From Bacteroidota bacterium (GTDB lineage Bacteria > Bacteroidota > Bacteroidia > Cytophagales > Cyclobacteriaceae), in NCBI GenBank assembly GCA_023417065.1, contig JAEZGH010000196.1, forward strand, positions 9,650-73,649: DNA of 64,000 nt, in the 5' to 3' direction. Positions 27,083 through 36,180 of this stretch are shown in pieces (positions within the stretch are counted from its first letter, which is position 1; each line of letters begins with the position of its first letter). The notes under the pieces were generated by a model. The model made no database searches, was not told the origin of the DNA, and saw only the letters and a list, made by a program, of their open reading frames with translations. A program made the position numbers and the translations under genes.

Positions 27083-28420
27083 ATGGAGCTGCGGCTGCAA
27101 ACTTCCTATAGGCAGATTCTGGGGATGGGGATGCCGATTGCACTCGCGATGCTGGTGCCTCAGATAAACTTTATAACCAACAATATATTCCTGAGCGGCC
27201 TCGGCGAAACGGAGCTTGCCAGCGCGGGAATAACGGGAGTATATTATCTTACTTTCGCGGTAATCGGCAACGGACTTAACAACGGCCTTCAGGCCCTGAT
27301 CGCGCGGCGCGCAGGTGAGAACCGGCCATCGGAAATAGGAAGACTTTTTATTCATTCGATCTGGCTCGCGCTTGGCATTGCCGGTATCGGGATAGCCATA
27401 ACGTACTACTTCGCGCCCATCCTCATGCCGCGGGTCCTGCACAACCAGGAGATCGCAAATCAGGTAGTTGATTTTCTGCTGATCCGAATCTGGGGTCTGC
27501 CCATTTTGTATTTGTATGTCATGCGCAATGCACTCCTCGTCGGAACGAATAATACGCGTTTCCTGGTATGGGGGACGTTGAGTGAAGCCGTGGTCAATAT
27601 CGTACTTGACTCGGGATTGATCTACGGCCATTTTGGATTGCCAAGACTGGGTTTCAACGGAGCTGCATACGCATCCATCATTGCCGAAGCCACCGGATTG
27701 ATTGTTATCTATGCAATCATCCATAAGAAAGGATTTCATCGGTCCTTCTCGTTTTTCGCTGACAAGCGCGTCGACTTCTCCCTCATTAAGCTGATCTTCG
27801 TTTTTTCATCGCCGCTGATTCTTCAGTATTCGATGAGTATCGCCAGCTGGGAATACTTCTACATTCTTATCGAGCACCATGGTCAGCGGGCACTGGCTGT
27901 GTCCAACGCGATGCGCAACATCTTCGGACTGTTCGGAATCTTCTCGTGGGCTTTCGCGGCCACGGCCAACACAATGGTGAGTAACATCAATGGGCAGGAC
28001 CGCCGTGAAGAGGTCTTTTCACTCGTTACGCGGATCGCCTTCATGAGCTTTTTCATCTCCCTTGCTATTGCCACGATTCTGAATCTGTTCCCCGAATGGT
28101 TCCTCTCTTTTTACGGACGCGGAGAAGAATTCATCGCCGACGGCATACCGGTCGTAAGGGTAGTATCACTGGGTCTGCTGATGATGTCGTTTTCAACGGT
28201 GTGGCTGAACGCCGTAACGGGTACGGCAAATACACGTATTAATCTGCAGATAGAAATCATTACGCTGATAATCTACTGTATCTATGTCTACGTAGTGCTG
28301 GAGTTTTTGAACAAACCCATTACCTGGGGCTGGGCTTCGGAATGGATTTACTGGCTAAGCACGTTCCTGATGGCCTACTTCTATATGAGGTCGGGAAAAT
28401 GGAAGGCGAAGTCGGTGTGA
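27083..28420 (+). CDS. MATE-family multidrug/toxin efflux transporter
   Basis: 445 aa with about twelve membrane segments in two similar halves, as in MATE (NorM-like) exporters. The N-terminal ALAMLVPQINFITNNIFLSGLGE (positions about 17-39, given as location) contains the usual helix 1-loop, and the second half starts near residue 235 with a similar pattern. MATE proteins expel cationic compounds in exchange for Na+ or H+. No regulator is next to it. It ends 10 nt from a convergent lipoprotein gene, and has an 89-nt leader gap after gdhA without an obvious terminator. Confidence 0.88.
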   Translation: MELRLQTSYRQILGMGMPIALAMLVPQINFITNNIFLSGLGETELASAGITGVYYLTFAVIGNGLNNGLQALIARRAGENRPSEIGRLFIHSIWLALGIAGIGIAITYYFAPILMPRVLHNQEIANQVVDFLLIRIWGLPILYLYVMRNALLVGTNNTRFLVWGTLSEAVVNIVLDSGLIYGHFGLPRLGFNGAAYASIIAEATGLIVIYAIIHKKGFHRSFSFFADKRVDFSLIKLIFVFSSPLILQYSMSIASWEYFYILIEHHGQRALAVSNAMRNIFGLFGIFSWAFAATANTMVSNINGQDRREEVFSLVTRIAFMSFFISLAIATILNLFPEWFLSFYGRGEEFIADGIPVVRVVSLGLLMMSFSTVWLNAVTGTANTRINLQIEIITLIIYCIYVYVVLEFLNKPITWGWASEWIYWLSTFLMAYFYMRSGKWKAKSV

Positions 28421-28430
28421 CCCGCGAACT

Positions 28431-29336
28431 TTACTCGGTGCGTTGACGATCTGATTCTTTGTAGTCGTAGTAGTACAGGAAGGTTTTCTTCCCCACGTTC
28501 TTTTCGCTGAGGGTATAAAAACCCGCGTTGTCATGAGCCCACGTCAGTGCTTCGCCCTGCGGCTCTATTTCGTAGGGAACTTCGAAGGCGGTTGTTTTCA
28601 AAAGCTCACCAACGGTCATCGCAGAGTCGGCGCGCCAGTAGTAAACGTGCTCATAATTCTTCAAAAGAATTTGTCTGCCGTCACTCCTTACGTCGCCGCC
28701 CACAATCTGCGTAAACGGTATTGACGTCACCTTGCGGGCCGTGAGTGTATCGCGGGTTGAGTGAGGAAATGGAAGTTCGTACAGCCACACAGGCTCTTCC
28801 CTTTTGGAAATCACGAACAGGCTTTTTGTGATCGGGTCAATAAGCAACGTTTCTGTGTCTTTTGTTTTGTCTTCAAGGCGAAAGGTAATCGTGTCGAAAG
28901 TTTGAATGGTCAGTTTCTTTCCGCCGGCAGCGAGAACAGGTTCCTCAAAGCGATAGATATGTTTGAATGGATATCGCGCCCTGTTGTCTCCGATCTCTCC
29001 CACGTACACATACCAGGTGCTGTCTGCGGGCCCGGGGCCGACAGCGATATCTTCCCAGTCGCGGTTTTCCACTTCACCGATGCGACAGGTGAGATGAATA
29101 GTAAGCAGGGAATCGATGAGAAAGATTTCGGGGTCGTTGCCGCTGTCGTTGTGGACCCAGAACATTCCGGGATTGCGTCGGCTGGCCGCGATGCCGGAAA
29201 TCTCCGTCAGTTTCTTGTTATCCAGTTCGGCCACGCGTTGTGCGGTAGCGAAGGCATCAGTTGGGTTCTCGAGGTCGGGACTCATACAGCTGAAACAGAC
29301 CAGCATGAGGACCACCACAATCCAGGGATTTTTCAT
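28431..29336 (-). CDS. Predicted lipoprotein, propeller-like, unknown function
   Basis: 301 aa. The N-terminus MKNPWIVVVLMLVCFSC is a lipoprotein-type signal with Cys17 as the likely lipidated residue (the lipobox CFSC is weak). The mature part contains LTEISGIAASRRNPGMFWVHNDSGND (about 39-64, by position), a segment I associate with a family of Bacteroidota propeller-like envelope proteins, and further strands DIAVGPGPADSTWYVYVGEIGDN. It probably sits on the periplasmic face of a membrane. No enzyme motif was recognised. It is the last gene of nothing obvious: the next minus gene upstream in the direction of transcription is on the opposite strand. Confidence 0.75.
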   Translation of the reverse strand: MKNPWIVVVLMLVCFSCMSPDLENPTDAFATAQRVAELDNKKLTEISGIAASRRNPGMFWVHNDSGNDPEIFLIDSLLTIHLTCRIGEVENRDWEDIAVGPGPADSTWYVYVGEIGDNRARYPFKHIYRFEEPVLAAGGKKLTIQTFDTITFRLEDKTKDTETLLIDPITKSLFVISKREEPVWLYELPFPHSTRDTLTARKVTSIPFTQIVGGDVRSDGRQILLKNYEHVYYWRADSAMTVGELLKTTAFEVPYEIEPQGEALTWAHDNAGFYTLSEKNVGKKTFLYYYDYKESDRQRTE

Positions 29337-29407
29337 TTGGCGGGCAAGAAAAGCAAATTTTGAAGGAAATTGAAGGTTTCGAAAACCTATTCCGTATACG
29401 GGTGAGC

Positions 29408-29635
29408 CTATTGGCGGGTTGACTTGCAGAACTGGATAGAATCGCCGTTTTTCTTCGAGCGTATCTTTCCTTCCTTTACGAGCACTGACGCCACGAAGCC
29501 GACCTGATCGATCAGCACCTGCCAGTTTTCGTGATCAATGCGCTGAGCTACGTCCGCCGGTCTGAAACTCTTCTCGGGGCCGCGTTCGTCGGCAAGTTTC
29601 AGGATTGTCTTTCGGATGTCTTCGGCGAATACCAT
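29408..29635 (-). CDS. DUF3253 domain protein
   Basis: 75 aa from the ATG at 29635; the frame is open to 29677, but the upstream 14 residues look non-coding. The sequence (ILKLADERGPEKSFRPADVAQRI, then VASVLVKEGKIRSKKNG) is a small winged-helix-like fold typical of DUF3253. Such proteins are thought to bind nucleic acid, with no proven role. It is 96 nt after recX on the same strand and could be read from the same transcript. Confidence 0.8.
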   Translation of the reverse strand: MVFAEDIRKTILKLADERGPEKSFRPADVAQRIDHENWQVLIDQVGFVASVLVKEGKIRSKKNGDSIQFCKSTRQ

Positions 29636-29731
29636 AGTAACCAGTATCTGTGTACTGGTAGAAATTAAAACTTTCATGCCAGGTGAGGCGTGCTGCGCGG
29701 TTCAGAAATTGTAGCCGGCTTTACACAGGCG

Positions 29732-30205
29732 CTATCCAATGACTTCGCGGACGGTAGTCCAGACAAGGTCGGGCTCGAACCCCTTTTGAATAGCATAGGT
29801 GGCCACCTTGTCGCGTTTCACAAAATTGTTTTCTTCGTCTACCTGGGCGGCTTTCTTCGAGAGAAGTTCGCGAAGAGTGTTGAGGTAGTCGTCGTCCTCA
29901 ACTTCGGACAGGGCCATCCGGATGCAGTACGGCGAAATATCGCGGGCTTCCAACTCGCGGGTTATACGCACGCGCCCCCATTTCTTCATGCGGAATTTTC
30001 CCCCTGCGTAACTGCGGGCGAAACGTTCTTCGTTGAGGTATCCCTCAGTGATGAGATCGGTAATCAGCTCCTCCACGTCGTTGCGAGTGAGGCCGTATTC
30101 AAACAGCTTGCTGCGAACTTCATTATGACACCGTTCCTGGTAGGCGCAATACCTGTAGATCTTTGCGCGGGCTTCGGGGAGCGATATAGGTTTGACGGAG
30201 GCCAT
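29732..30205 (-). CDS. recX: Regulatory protein RecX
   Basis: 157 aa, the usual size. Three tandem three-helix repeats are visible: ARAKIYRYCAYQERCHNEVRSKL (about 15-37, position only), VEELITDLITEGYLNEERFARSYAGGKFRMKKWG (about 53-86) and the third after ITRELEARDISPYCIRMAL. RecX binds RecA filaments and limits strand exchange in the cytoplasm. There is no recA here. The upstream gene is closed off by a strong terminator, so recX has a separate promoter, possibly close to the hairpin. Confidence 0.92.
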   Translation of the reverse strand: MASVKPISLPEARAKIYRYCAYQERCHNEVRSKLFEYGLTRNDVEELITDLITEGYLNEERFARSYAGGKFRMKKWGRVRITRELEARDISPYCIRMALSEVEDDDYLNTLRELLSKKAAQVDEENNFVKRDKVATYAIQKGFEPDLVWTTVREVIG

Positions 30206-30210
30206 CGCGT

Positions 30211-30245
30211 AAAAATAAAGAAGTCAGCGGGGTGGCGCTGACTTC
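30211..30245 (-). terminator. Rho-independent terminator between the YcxB-like gene and recX
   Basis: On the minus strand a perfect 10-bp stem GAAGTCAGCG / CGCTGACTTC (forward 30220-30229 with 30236-30245) and a 6-nt loop are followed by TTTATTTTT. It lies 23 nt after the stop of the YcxB-like gene and 5 nt before the recX start codon region. Confidence 0.88.
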
Positions 30246-30268
30246 AAAGCATACTTTTATTTAATCTG

Positions 30269-30745
30269 TTACTTCACAAGACCTTTCGTTTTCAAAATGC
30301 TTGTAACGAATTTCCGCTCATTTTCGGTGTTGAAGATTTTAAACGGCCAATGGATAAGCTGAGCCTTGTTCACAAAAAGGACAAAGTAATCGTCACCGAT
30401 CTTTGCACTTTTTATCTGATCCCACTTGATCGGCATCCCTTCCCGCGCATTTAGCTTCATAAGGATTTGCTGGCTGTTGATTTCATAAGAGAATTTTTCA
30501 AACAGCATCTTGCCCTGTTCCAGCTGCGTAACGCCGTAGAACTGGATATACCAGAAGAGCAGATAAATGCCGACACCTATTGCTGCTGCTATGAACCACC
30601 AGATACTGGCGATCCAGAAGTATAGTAGACAGATGGCGACGGCGGCCACGGCGGCGATCCATCCCTGCTTTATCATGATACTTTTGAATGCGAGGTTGAT
30701 ATACGTCTTCTTGTCGAGCTTGTAGTTTTTTGTCTTGACGACCAT
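30269..30745 (-). CDS. YcxB-like two-helix membrane protein
   Basis: 158 aa. Two hydrophobic segments (about 27-46 and 50-68) follow a basic N-terminus (VVKTKNYKLDKKTYI). The rest is a cytoplasmic beta-rich domain with the segment IKWDQIKSAKIGDDYFVLFVNKAQLIHWP (about 105-133), the pattern of the YcxB C-terminal/PH-like family. These are inner-membrane proteins of unknown function. It starts 21 nt after nadC's 3' end and is ended by its own terminator, so nadC and this gene probably form a two- or three-gene unit. Confidence 0.8.
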   Translation of the reverse strand: MVVKTKNYKLDKKTYINLAFKSIMIKQGWIAAVAAVAICLLYFWIASIWWFIAAAIGVGIYLLFWYIQFYGVTQLEQGKMLFEKFSYEINSQQILMKLNAREGMPIKWDQIKSAKIGDDYFVLFVNKAQLIHWPFKIFNTENERKFVTSILKTKGLVK

Positions 30746-30766
30746 ACATTTTATTAAGTTAATTCG

Positions 30767-31624
30767 CTAGAACGCCTTGAGGCTCAGATCCATGCTGGTT
30801 ACACCGTGGGTTAGTGCGCCCACCGAAATGTAGTCTACACCGGTTTCTGCAACCGCGCGTATCGTGGTTTCGGTTATGCCTCCACTGGCTTCGGTCTCGA
30901 ATCTTCCTCCGATAAGATTCACGGCTTCCTTCATCATTTCCGGGCTCATGTTATCGAGCATGATGATGTCGACGCCGCCGACCCTGAGCACTTCTTCTAC
31001 CTCTCCGAGGTTGCGGGTTTCGATTTCGATCCGCAGGTTCTTATTTTGGCTGCGAAGATAATCTTTTGTTCGAATGATTGCCTGTTCAATTCCGCCGGCC
31101 ATGTCGATATGATTGTCTTTGAGCATGATCATGTCGAAAAGGCCGATTCTGTGGTTATGGCCGCCCCCGATCAGCACGGCCCATTTTTCCGGCAGTCTGA
31201 AGTTTGGCGTCGTTTTACGGGTATCGAGGATCTTTGCCTTCGTGCCTTCAACGAGTTTCTGGTAGTGTGCGGCTTTCGTAGCGATGGCGCTCATGCGCTG
31301 CATACAATTGAGAACCAGGCGTTCTGACGTGAGGATTGAGCGGCTCGGGCCGCCGACGATGAAGGCAACAGCCCCGTTTTCGACACGCGTGCCGTCGGGG
31401 ATCAGTATTTCCACGGAGAGCGTAGCATCGACGACGCGGAAAATCTCCTCAGCGAGTGAAACGCCTGCAATGAGGCCTTCTTGCTTAACCAGAAGGCGCG
31501 CGCGGCTTTCAGAATCTTTGGGAATAGCCGCAAGCGTAGAGTGGTCGCCGTCGCCGACATCTTCAGCCAGGGCCGACTGAACGAAGTGCCTGATGTATTC
31601 AGGGGTGATATAATAGGGTTTCAC
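30767..31624 (-). CDS. nadC: Nicotinate-nucleotide pyrophosphorylase (carboxylating)
   Basis: 285 aa from a GTG at 31624. It converts quinolinate and PRPP to nicotinate mononucleotide, the committed step into NAD. Characteristic parts are EDVGDGDHST (about 20-29), KQEGLIAG (about 49-56), ERLVLNCMQRMS (about 100-111), TRKTTPNFRLPEKWAV (about 134-149) with the PRPP site, and HNHRIGLFDMIMLKDNHI (about 155-172). A second in-frame GTG at 31645 gives seven extra residues, but a TATTTTTG box lies between the two, so the shorter form is preferred. No nadA or nadB is nearby. Confidence 0.94.
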   Translation of the reverse strand: MKPYYITPEYIRHFVQSALAEDVGDGDHSTLAAIPKDSESRARLLVKQEGLIAGVSLAEEIFRVVDATLSVEILIPDGTRVENGAVAFIVGGPSRSILTSERLVLNCMQRMSAIATKAAHYQKLVEGTKAKILDTRKTTPNFRLPEKWAVLIGGGHNHRIGLFDMIMLKDNHIDMAGGIEQAIIRTKDYLRSQNKNLRIEIETRNLGEVEEVLRVGGVDIIMLDNMSPEMMKEAVNLIGGRFETEASGGITETTIRAVAETGVDYISVGALTHGVTSMDLSLKAF

Positions 31625-31628
31625 CGTG

Positions 31629-31636
31629 CAAAAATA
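31629..31636 (-). promoter_or_regulatory. Putative -7 box of nadC
   Basis: TATTTTTG (exact TAnnTTTG) ends 4 nt before the GTG at 31624, predicting an almost leaderless message. No good TTG -33 element was seen. Confidence 0.4.
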
Positions 31637-31673
31637 GGATAACACGGCCTAAAATGACGCAGAAAGCGGGGTG

Positions 31674-32069
31674 TTATTCTCTGGTAAAGCGGATATCGTC
31701 GAGAAACTGGGTGTTGCCGTGGCTCTTGACTTTCATAAACAGGCGGTAGGTATTGCTGCCGCTCTTATATTGAAGAATCGCAAATGGTTGCCCGCCTTTC
31801 GATTTACCCTGGTGGATGATGTTCACTTCATTAGGAGGGTTTTGCTTGAAAAAATCCCGGAGGACAAATTCAGCCTGGGCTTTACTGTAGGACTGAACGT
31901 TTCCGTCGAGTGTAACGTCTACGTTAGTGTTAAGGTATCTGGACAGTTCTTTCGCACTTCCTGCCTTGATTGTCTCCTTTACCTGACTTATGACGTCAGC
32001 CGACTGGGCGAGGGCCCCCGTTACGGCGAGGAAGAAGAACAAATTGACCGCAATTAATTTCCGTCTCAT
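31674..32069 (-). CDS. Secreted DUF4783 protein
   Basis: 131 aa. A clear signal peptide (1-21, ending TGALAQ) precedes an NTF2/cystatin-like fold typical of DUF4783: ADVISQVKETIKAGSAKELSRYL (about 24-46) and LRDFFKQNPPNEVNIIHQGKSKG (about 70-92, by position), ending in strands FLDDIRFTRE. Small secreted Bacteroidota proteins of this family have no proven function. A TAGTTTTG box (32089-32096) 19 nt before the ATG may be its -7 element. Confidence 0.88.
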   Translation of the reverse strand: MRRKLIAVNLFFFLAVTGALAQSADVISQVKETIKAGSAKELSRYLNTNVDVTLDGNVQSYSKAQAEFVLRDFFKQNPPNEVNIIHQGKSKGGQPFAILQYKSGSNTYRLFMKVKSHGNTQFLDDIRFTRE

Positions 32070-32213
32070 AGCAACAATAGAGTGAGGCCAAAACTATGCC
32101 ATAACCGAAAGATAGCGAAATTATGAAAGGATGGCTGTTTACCGCAATCGATGACACGTAGGGTTTCAGACGAAATCACGACATTTTACGCGGGCCGTAG
32201 CTGTAAACCTCCT

Positions 32214-32221
32214 TATATTTG
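32214..32221 (+). promoter_or_regulatory. Putative -7 box of gpmI
   Basis: TATATTTG, an exact TAnnTTTG match, 27 nt before the ATG at 32249. The -33 region is T-rich (ACATTTTACG) rather than a clean TTTG. Confidence 0.5.
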
Positions 32222-32248
32222 CGCGCCATGTGAAAAGGCCTTACTACT

Positions 32249-33772
32249 ATGAAAAAGAAAGTTTTACTCATGATTCTGGATGGGTGGGGAATCGCAAAAA
32301 ACAAGTCTGTGTCTGCTATCGATCAGGCCAAAACTCCCTTTGTTGACTCCCTTTACGGCAAATATTCAAACAGTACGCTCGAAGCGTCGGGCCTTGCGGT
32401 GGGGCTGCCGGCCGGACAAATGGGTAATTCAGAAGTAGGGCATATGAACATCGGCGCCGGCCGGATCGTATACCAGGACCTTGTAAGAATTAACAAGGCA
32501 ATTGAAGAAAAAGAGCTCGATTCCAACCCGGTTCTTAACGACGCATTCGCTTATGCCATCCGCGAGAACAAAAAAATTCACTTCATCGGCCTTCTTTCTG
32601 ACGGCGGCGTTCACTCACATATTGACCACCTGAAAGGGCTGGTCACGATCGCTGCAAACAAAGGTGTTAAAGATCTTTTCATCCACGCTTTCCTGGACGG
32701 TCGCGATACCGATCCCAAAGCGGGAGTTGACTATACCAAAAGTCTGATCGACCACCTTTCCACGACAACCGGAAAAGTTGCCAGCATTATAGGACGCTAC
32801 TACGCGATGGACCGCGACAAGCGATGGGAGCGCGTGAAGCTGGCGTATGACCTGCTGGTGCACGGTACTGGAGAGGCAGCCACAGATCCACTGGCAGCAA
32901 TCCGCGCATCTTACGATGCCGGTGTCACTGACGAATTCGTGAAACCAATCGTCATCCAGGAAAACGGTAAGCCGTTGGCAACCATCAGCGAAGGGGACGT
33001 AGTACTTTGCTTCAACTTCAGAACCGACCGCGGACGTCAGATCACGCAGGTACTTACGCAGCAGGACTTCCCCGACTTCGGGATGAAGACTATTCCGCTG
33101 AACTACATTACGCTGACCAGCTACGACGATACATTCAAAGGTGTTAAGGTGATCTTCGAGAAAGACAACCTCGAGATGACGCTGGGCGAAGTGCTGGCAA
33201 AGGCAGGAAAAAAACAGATCCGCATCGCGGAAACAGAAAAGTATCCTCACGTGACATTCTTCTTCTCCGGTGGTCGCGAACAGGTTTTCGAAGGTGAAAG
33301 CCGCATCCTGTGTCCTTCGCCGAAGGTCGCGACCTACGACCTTGCCCCTGAGATGAGCGCCAATGACATCAAAGACAAGATCATTCCGGAACTCAACAAA
33401 CGCGAAGCCGACTTCATCTGTCTGAACTTTGCAAACCCGGACATGGTAGGTCACACAGGTGTTTTCGAAGCTGCGGTGAAAGCCTGTGAAACGGTGGACG
33501 CCTGCGCCAAGGCAGTAGCGGAAGCTGCGCTGAACAACGACTACGCGACGATCATCATCGCCGACCACGGAAACGCAGACATGATGGTCAACGACGATGG
33601 TTCACCCAATACGGCACATACTACGAACCTTGTGCCCTGCATTCTCGTTGATCAGCAACTGAGACCGAAAATGAAGAATGGCAAGCTTGGAGATCTTGCA
33701 CCAACAATCCTTACGCTGATGGGAGTTGAAATCCCCCGACAAATGACAGGGAATGTCCTTTTTGAACAATAG
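32249..33772 (+). CDS. gpmI: 2,3-bisphosphoglycerate-independent phosphoglycerate mutase
   Basis: 507 aa, standard for iPGM. The alkaline-phosphatase-like domain has the first metal Asp11 (LDGWG) and the phosphorylated Ser61 in GNSEVGHMNIG; the later metal cluster is seen in NFANPDMVGHTG and ADHGNADMM. The inserted phosphotransferase domain (about 78-310) contains FLDGRDTDPK and GRYYAMDRDKRWER. It interconverts 3- and 2-phosphoglycerate using two Mn2+. It overlaps the next lipoprotein gene by 20 nt, suggesting a shared transcript with that gene and the ABC exporter. Confidence 0.97.
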   Translation: MKKKVLLMILDGWGIAKNKSVSAIDQAKTPFVDSLYGKYSNSTLEASGLAVGLPAGQMGNSEVGHMNIGAGRIVYQDLVRINKAIEEKELDSNPVLNDAFAYAIRENKKIHFIGLLSDGGVHSHIDHLKGLVTIAANKGVKDLFIHAFLDGRDTDPKAGVDYTKSLIDHLSTTTGKVASIIGRYYAMDRDKRWERVKLAYDLLVHGTGEAATDPLAAIRASYDAGVTDEFVKPIVIQENGKPLATISEGDVVLCFNFRTDRGRQITQVLTQQDFPDFGMKTIPLNYITLTSYDDTFKGVKVIFEKDNLEMTLGEVLAKAGKKQIRIAETEKYPHVTFFFSGGREQVFEGESRILCPSPKVATYDLAPEMSANDIKDKIIPELNKREADFICLNFANPDMVGHTGVFEAAVKACETVDACAKAVAEAALNNDYATIIIADHGNADMMVNDDGSPNTAHTTNLVPCILVDQQLRPKMKNGKLGDLAPTILTLMGVEIPRQMTGNVLFEQ

Positions 33773-34385
33773 AGCGAAACCCGGCATAGATCGTTTCTAT
33801 CGGATACTCGGATTTGTATTCATCATGGCGACTGTAGTCTCCTGTTATGAATACAAACCTGTCGCCGGCGGATACTATAACCTCGACAGTCTGCTCGACG
33901 GGCAAATCAGGCTTCTCGTTGACAGGGCCGCGACGCTGGAGAAGAATGCCGTTGTCGGTGAGCAGGATTCACACGTGGTGCTCGTCCCTGGAGACAGCGC
34001 AGCCTGGGCAGAAGAATTGGACATATTCCGGAACCTCAGCGTAATCAACAAACCTGTTAATTGGGGATTGTATATCGATTCGGTGTACAAAGACAGAAGC
34101 AGCAATCTTAGCATCAGGGGATTTTCTGCGCTTGACGATGACCTTCCCCTGGAACGCCTGGAAATATATTATTTGAACACTCCCCGGGATATACGAAAGA
34201 TCGAAGCCACTGTCCGGGAAAAAAACCTGATGTTTAAAACGAAACGGACTTTGAGAATGGACTTCAGAAAGAAGGACACCGAATCAATTCTTTCGGCGTA
34301 TAGCATCAAAGGTGGTCAAAAAATGCTGATGGGTGACAGCGTACGCTATTTCGTATCAGCGAGAATATCAACACCTCAGAATTAG
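33753..34385 (+). CDS. Putative lipoprotein, unknown function
   Basis: 210 aa. N-terminal hydrophobic segment and a lipobox-like ATVVSC with Cys31 suggest a lipoprotein; the long pre-segment (residues 1-16) is somewhat basic. The mature part has ESD/ED-rich helices (QIRLLVDRAATLEKNAVVGEQ, about 51-71) and strand-rich C-terminal half (LEIYYLNTPRDIRKIEATVREKN, about 137-159, by position). I do not recognise a named family. It begins inside the 3' end of gpmI (20-nt overlap), so translation is probably coupled, and the ABC transporter starts 1 nt after its stop. Confidence 0.75.
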   Translation: MSFLNNRAKPGIDRFYRILGFVFIMATVVSCYEYKPVAGGYYNLDSLLDGQIRLLVDRAATLEKNAVVGEQDSHVVLVPGDSAAWAEELDIFRNLSVINKPVNWGLYIDSVYKDRSSNLSIRGFSALDDDLPLERLEIYYLNTPRDIRKIEATVREKNLMFKTKRTLRMDFRKKDTESILSAYSIKGGQKMLMGDSVRYFVSARISTPQN

Positions 34386-34386
34386 T

Positions 34387-36174
34387 ATGGCAAAGAGAAG
34401 AAGGAAAGAGGGAAGCGAACCTGAAGAAAAAAAGCCACTCAACAGGGAATCGTTTAAGCATCTGATGGCCTTGTTTCGGTTCATGCTTCCGTACAAGGGC
34501 CTTTTCACCATTGGTGTCATTTCATTGTTTTTGTCTACGTTCACAATCCTTGCCTTTCCCCGGCTGGCAGGCGAACTTCTTGACATCGCCAATGGCAAGC
34601 CGACTTACTTCTCCACGATCAACGAGGCAACGGTGGCACTATTGGCGGTGCTCATCATTCAAAGTGTGTTTTCGTTTGTCAGAGTTTTTACCTTCTCCAT
34701 CGTAAGTGAAAAGGGAATCGCTGATCTTCGCAGAAAGGTCTACCAGAAGGTGATATGGTTACCGCTTTCGTTCTTTGACTCGCGAAGAGTAGGCGAGCTG
34801 ATGAGCCGGCTTACTTCTGATATCGCCATCCTTCAGGATACCTTCAGCTTTACCCTGGCGGAAGCGTTACGGCAAGTACTTACACTCATTTTTGGAACAG
34901 CCTTTCTATTTTACTTCGCACCGCAGCTGACTGTGTTTATGCTGCTGACTTTCCCGGTTATCGTTATTTCGGCCATCATCTTTGGAAAGTTCATCCGGAA
35001 GATGTCGCGACGCACGCAGGATAAGATTGCAGAATCAAATGTCATCATAGAAGAATCGTTTCAATCCATTTCGGTAGTGAAAGCCTTCACAAATGAGCTT
35101 TTCGAAATAAAACGTTTTGAAAAAGCGATTCATGAGGTTGTGGGCATTGCCATACGGGGAGCGAAGTATCGCGCACTGTTTGTTGCCTTCATCATTTTTG
35201 TGATTTTCGGTGGCATCGTGGCCGTAGGCTGGTATGGAGCGACACTGGTCCTTTCAGGAGAACTGCAAACGGGTGGCCTGTTTTCATTCGTGATCTATAC
35301 ATCGTTAATCGGGTTCAGCATACAGGGGCTCGGAGAAATTTACGCGCAGCTCCAGCGTTCCGTTGGTGCGTCTGAACGCGTCCTGAACATCCTTCAGGAG
35401 CAGGATGAGGCGGAAAAAGAGCGCAAGGAGTTCCGGCTGAAAGGAGGCATACAGTTCAGAGATGTGTCATTCTCATACCCAACGCGAAAAGAGGTGGATG
35501 TACTTAGCGGGCTCGACTTCACGGTGCGGCCGGGCGAAAAGGTTGCCCTCGTCGGGCAGAGTGGCGCGGGCAAGTCGACGATAATCAACCTGCTGATGCG
35601 GTTCTATCCGGTGAGCTCAGGCGAGATCCTGGTTGACGATGTGAACATCAACTCGTTTAACCTGATGGCGTATCGTCAGAACCTTGGAATCGTACCGCAG
35701 GAAATCATTCTGTTTGGTGGAACGATAGAGGAAAACATAGCTTACGGCAAGCCTGGAGCGACGGAGGAGGAGATCAGAGACGCGGCGCGGAAGGCTAATG
35801 CACTGGAGTTTATAGAAAGTTTTCCGGAAGGCTTCAAAACGCGCGTTGGCGAACGCGGTGTCAAACTTTCGGGTGGCCAGCGTCAGCGTGTTGCTATTGC
35901 GCGGGCGATACTGAAAGACCCGGCAATTCTGATTCTCGATGAAGCGACAAGCTCTCTCGACCTGAAGTCGGAGGTGCTGGTTCAGGAGGCGCTCGAGAAG
36001 CTGATGGAAGGCCGCACAACGATAATAATTGCCCATCGCCTCAGCACGATAAAGAAGGTCGACAGGATATTTGTGATCCAGGAGGGCAAGCTTGCGGAGA
36101 CGGGATCACATGCGGAACTTAGTGTGGCAGATAATGGTATTTATAGTAACTTACTGAAGCTTCAGGTACACTAA
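34387..36174 (+). CDS. ABC transporter, fused permease and ATPase (exporter type)
   Basis: 595 aa from the ATG at 34387. Six membrane helices (about 30-330) are followed by the nucleotide-binding domain: Walker A GQSGAGKST (about 392-400), signature LSGGQRQR (about 497-504) and Walker B ILILDEATSSLD (about 518-529), with the H-loop in IIAHRLS. It is a homodimeric half-transporter of the MsbA/LmrA-like type that exports lipids, drugs or peptides across the inner membrane; the substrate cannot be read. The frame is open from 34333, but the ATG after the lipoprotein stop is the natural start. A basic KRRRK N-terminus is typical of cytoplasmic starts. Confidence 0.9.
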   Translation: MAKRRRKEGSEPEEKKPLNRESFKHLMALFRFMLPYKGLFTIGVISLFLSTFTILAFPRLAGELLDIANGKPTYFSTINEATVALLAVLIIQSVFSFVRVFTFSIVSEKGIADLRRKVYQKVIWLPLSFFDSRRVGELMSRLTSDIAILQDTFSFTLAEALRQVLTLIFGTAFLFYFAPQLTVFMLLTFPVIVISAIIFGKFIRKMSRRTQDKIAESNVIIEESFQSISVVKAFTNELFEIKRFEKAIHEVVGIAIRGAKYRALFVAFIIFVIFGGIVAVGWYGATLVLSGELQTGGLFSFVIYTSLIGFSIQGLGEIYAQLQRSVGASERVLNILQEQDEAEKERKEFRLKGGIQFRDVSFSYPTRKEVDVLSGLDFTVRPGEKVALVGQSGAGKSTIINLLMRFYPVSSGEILVDDVNINSFNLMAYRQNLGIVPQEIILFGGTIEENIAYGKPGATEEEIRDAARKANALEFIESFPEGFKTRVGERGVKLSGGQRQRVAIARAILKDPAILILDEATSSLDLKSEVLVQEALEKLMEGRTTIIIAHRLSTIKKVDRIFVIQEGKLAETGSHAELSVADNGIYSNLLKLQVH

Positions 36175-36180
36175 AATATC

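Noticed and set aside
31639..31677. ATAACAC/GTGTTAT inverted repeat upstream of nadC as an operator
   Set aside because: Arms of 7 bp with a 25-nt loop overlap the DUF4783 stop; not convincing.
32615..33568. Long minus-strand frame of 317 codons inside gpmI
   Set aside because: It is antisense to a complete and well-conserved gpmI and has no family-like sequence.
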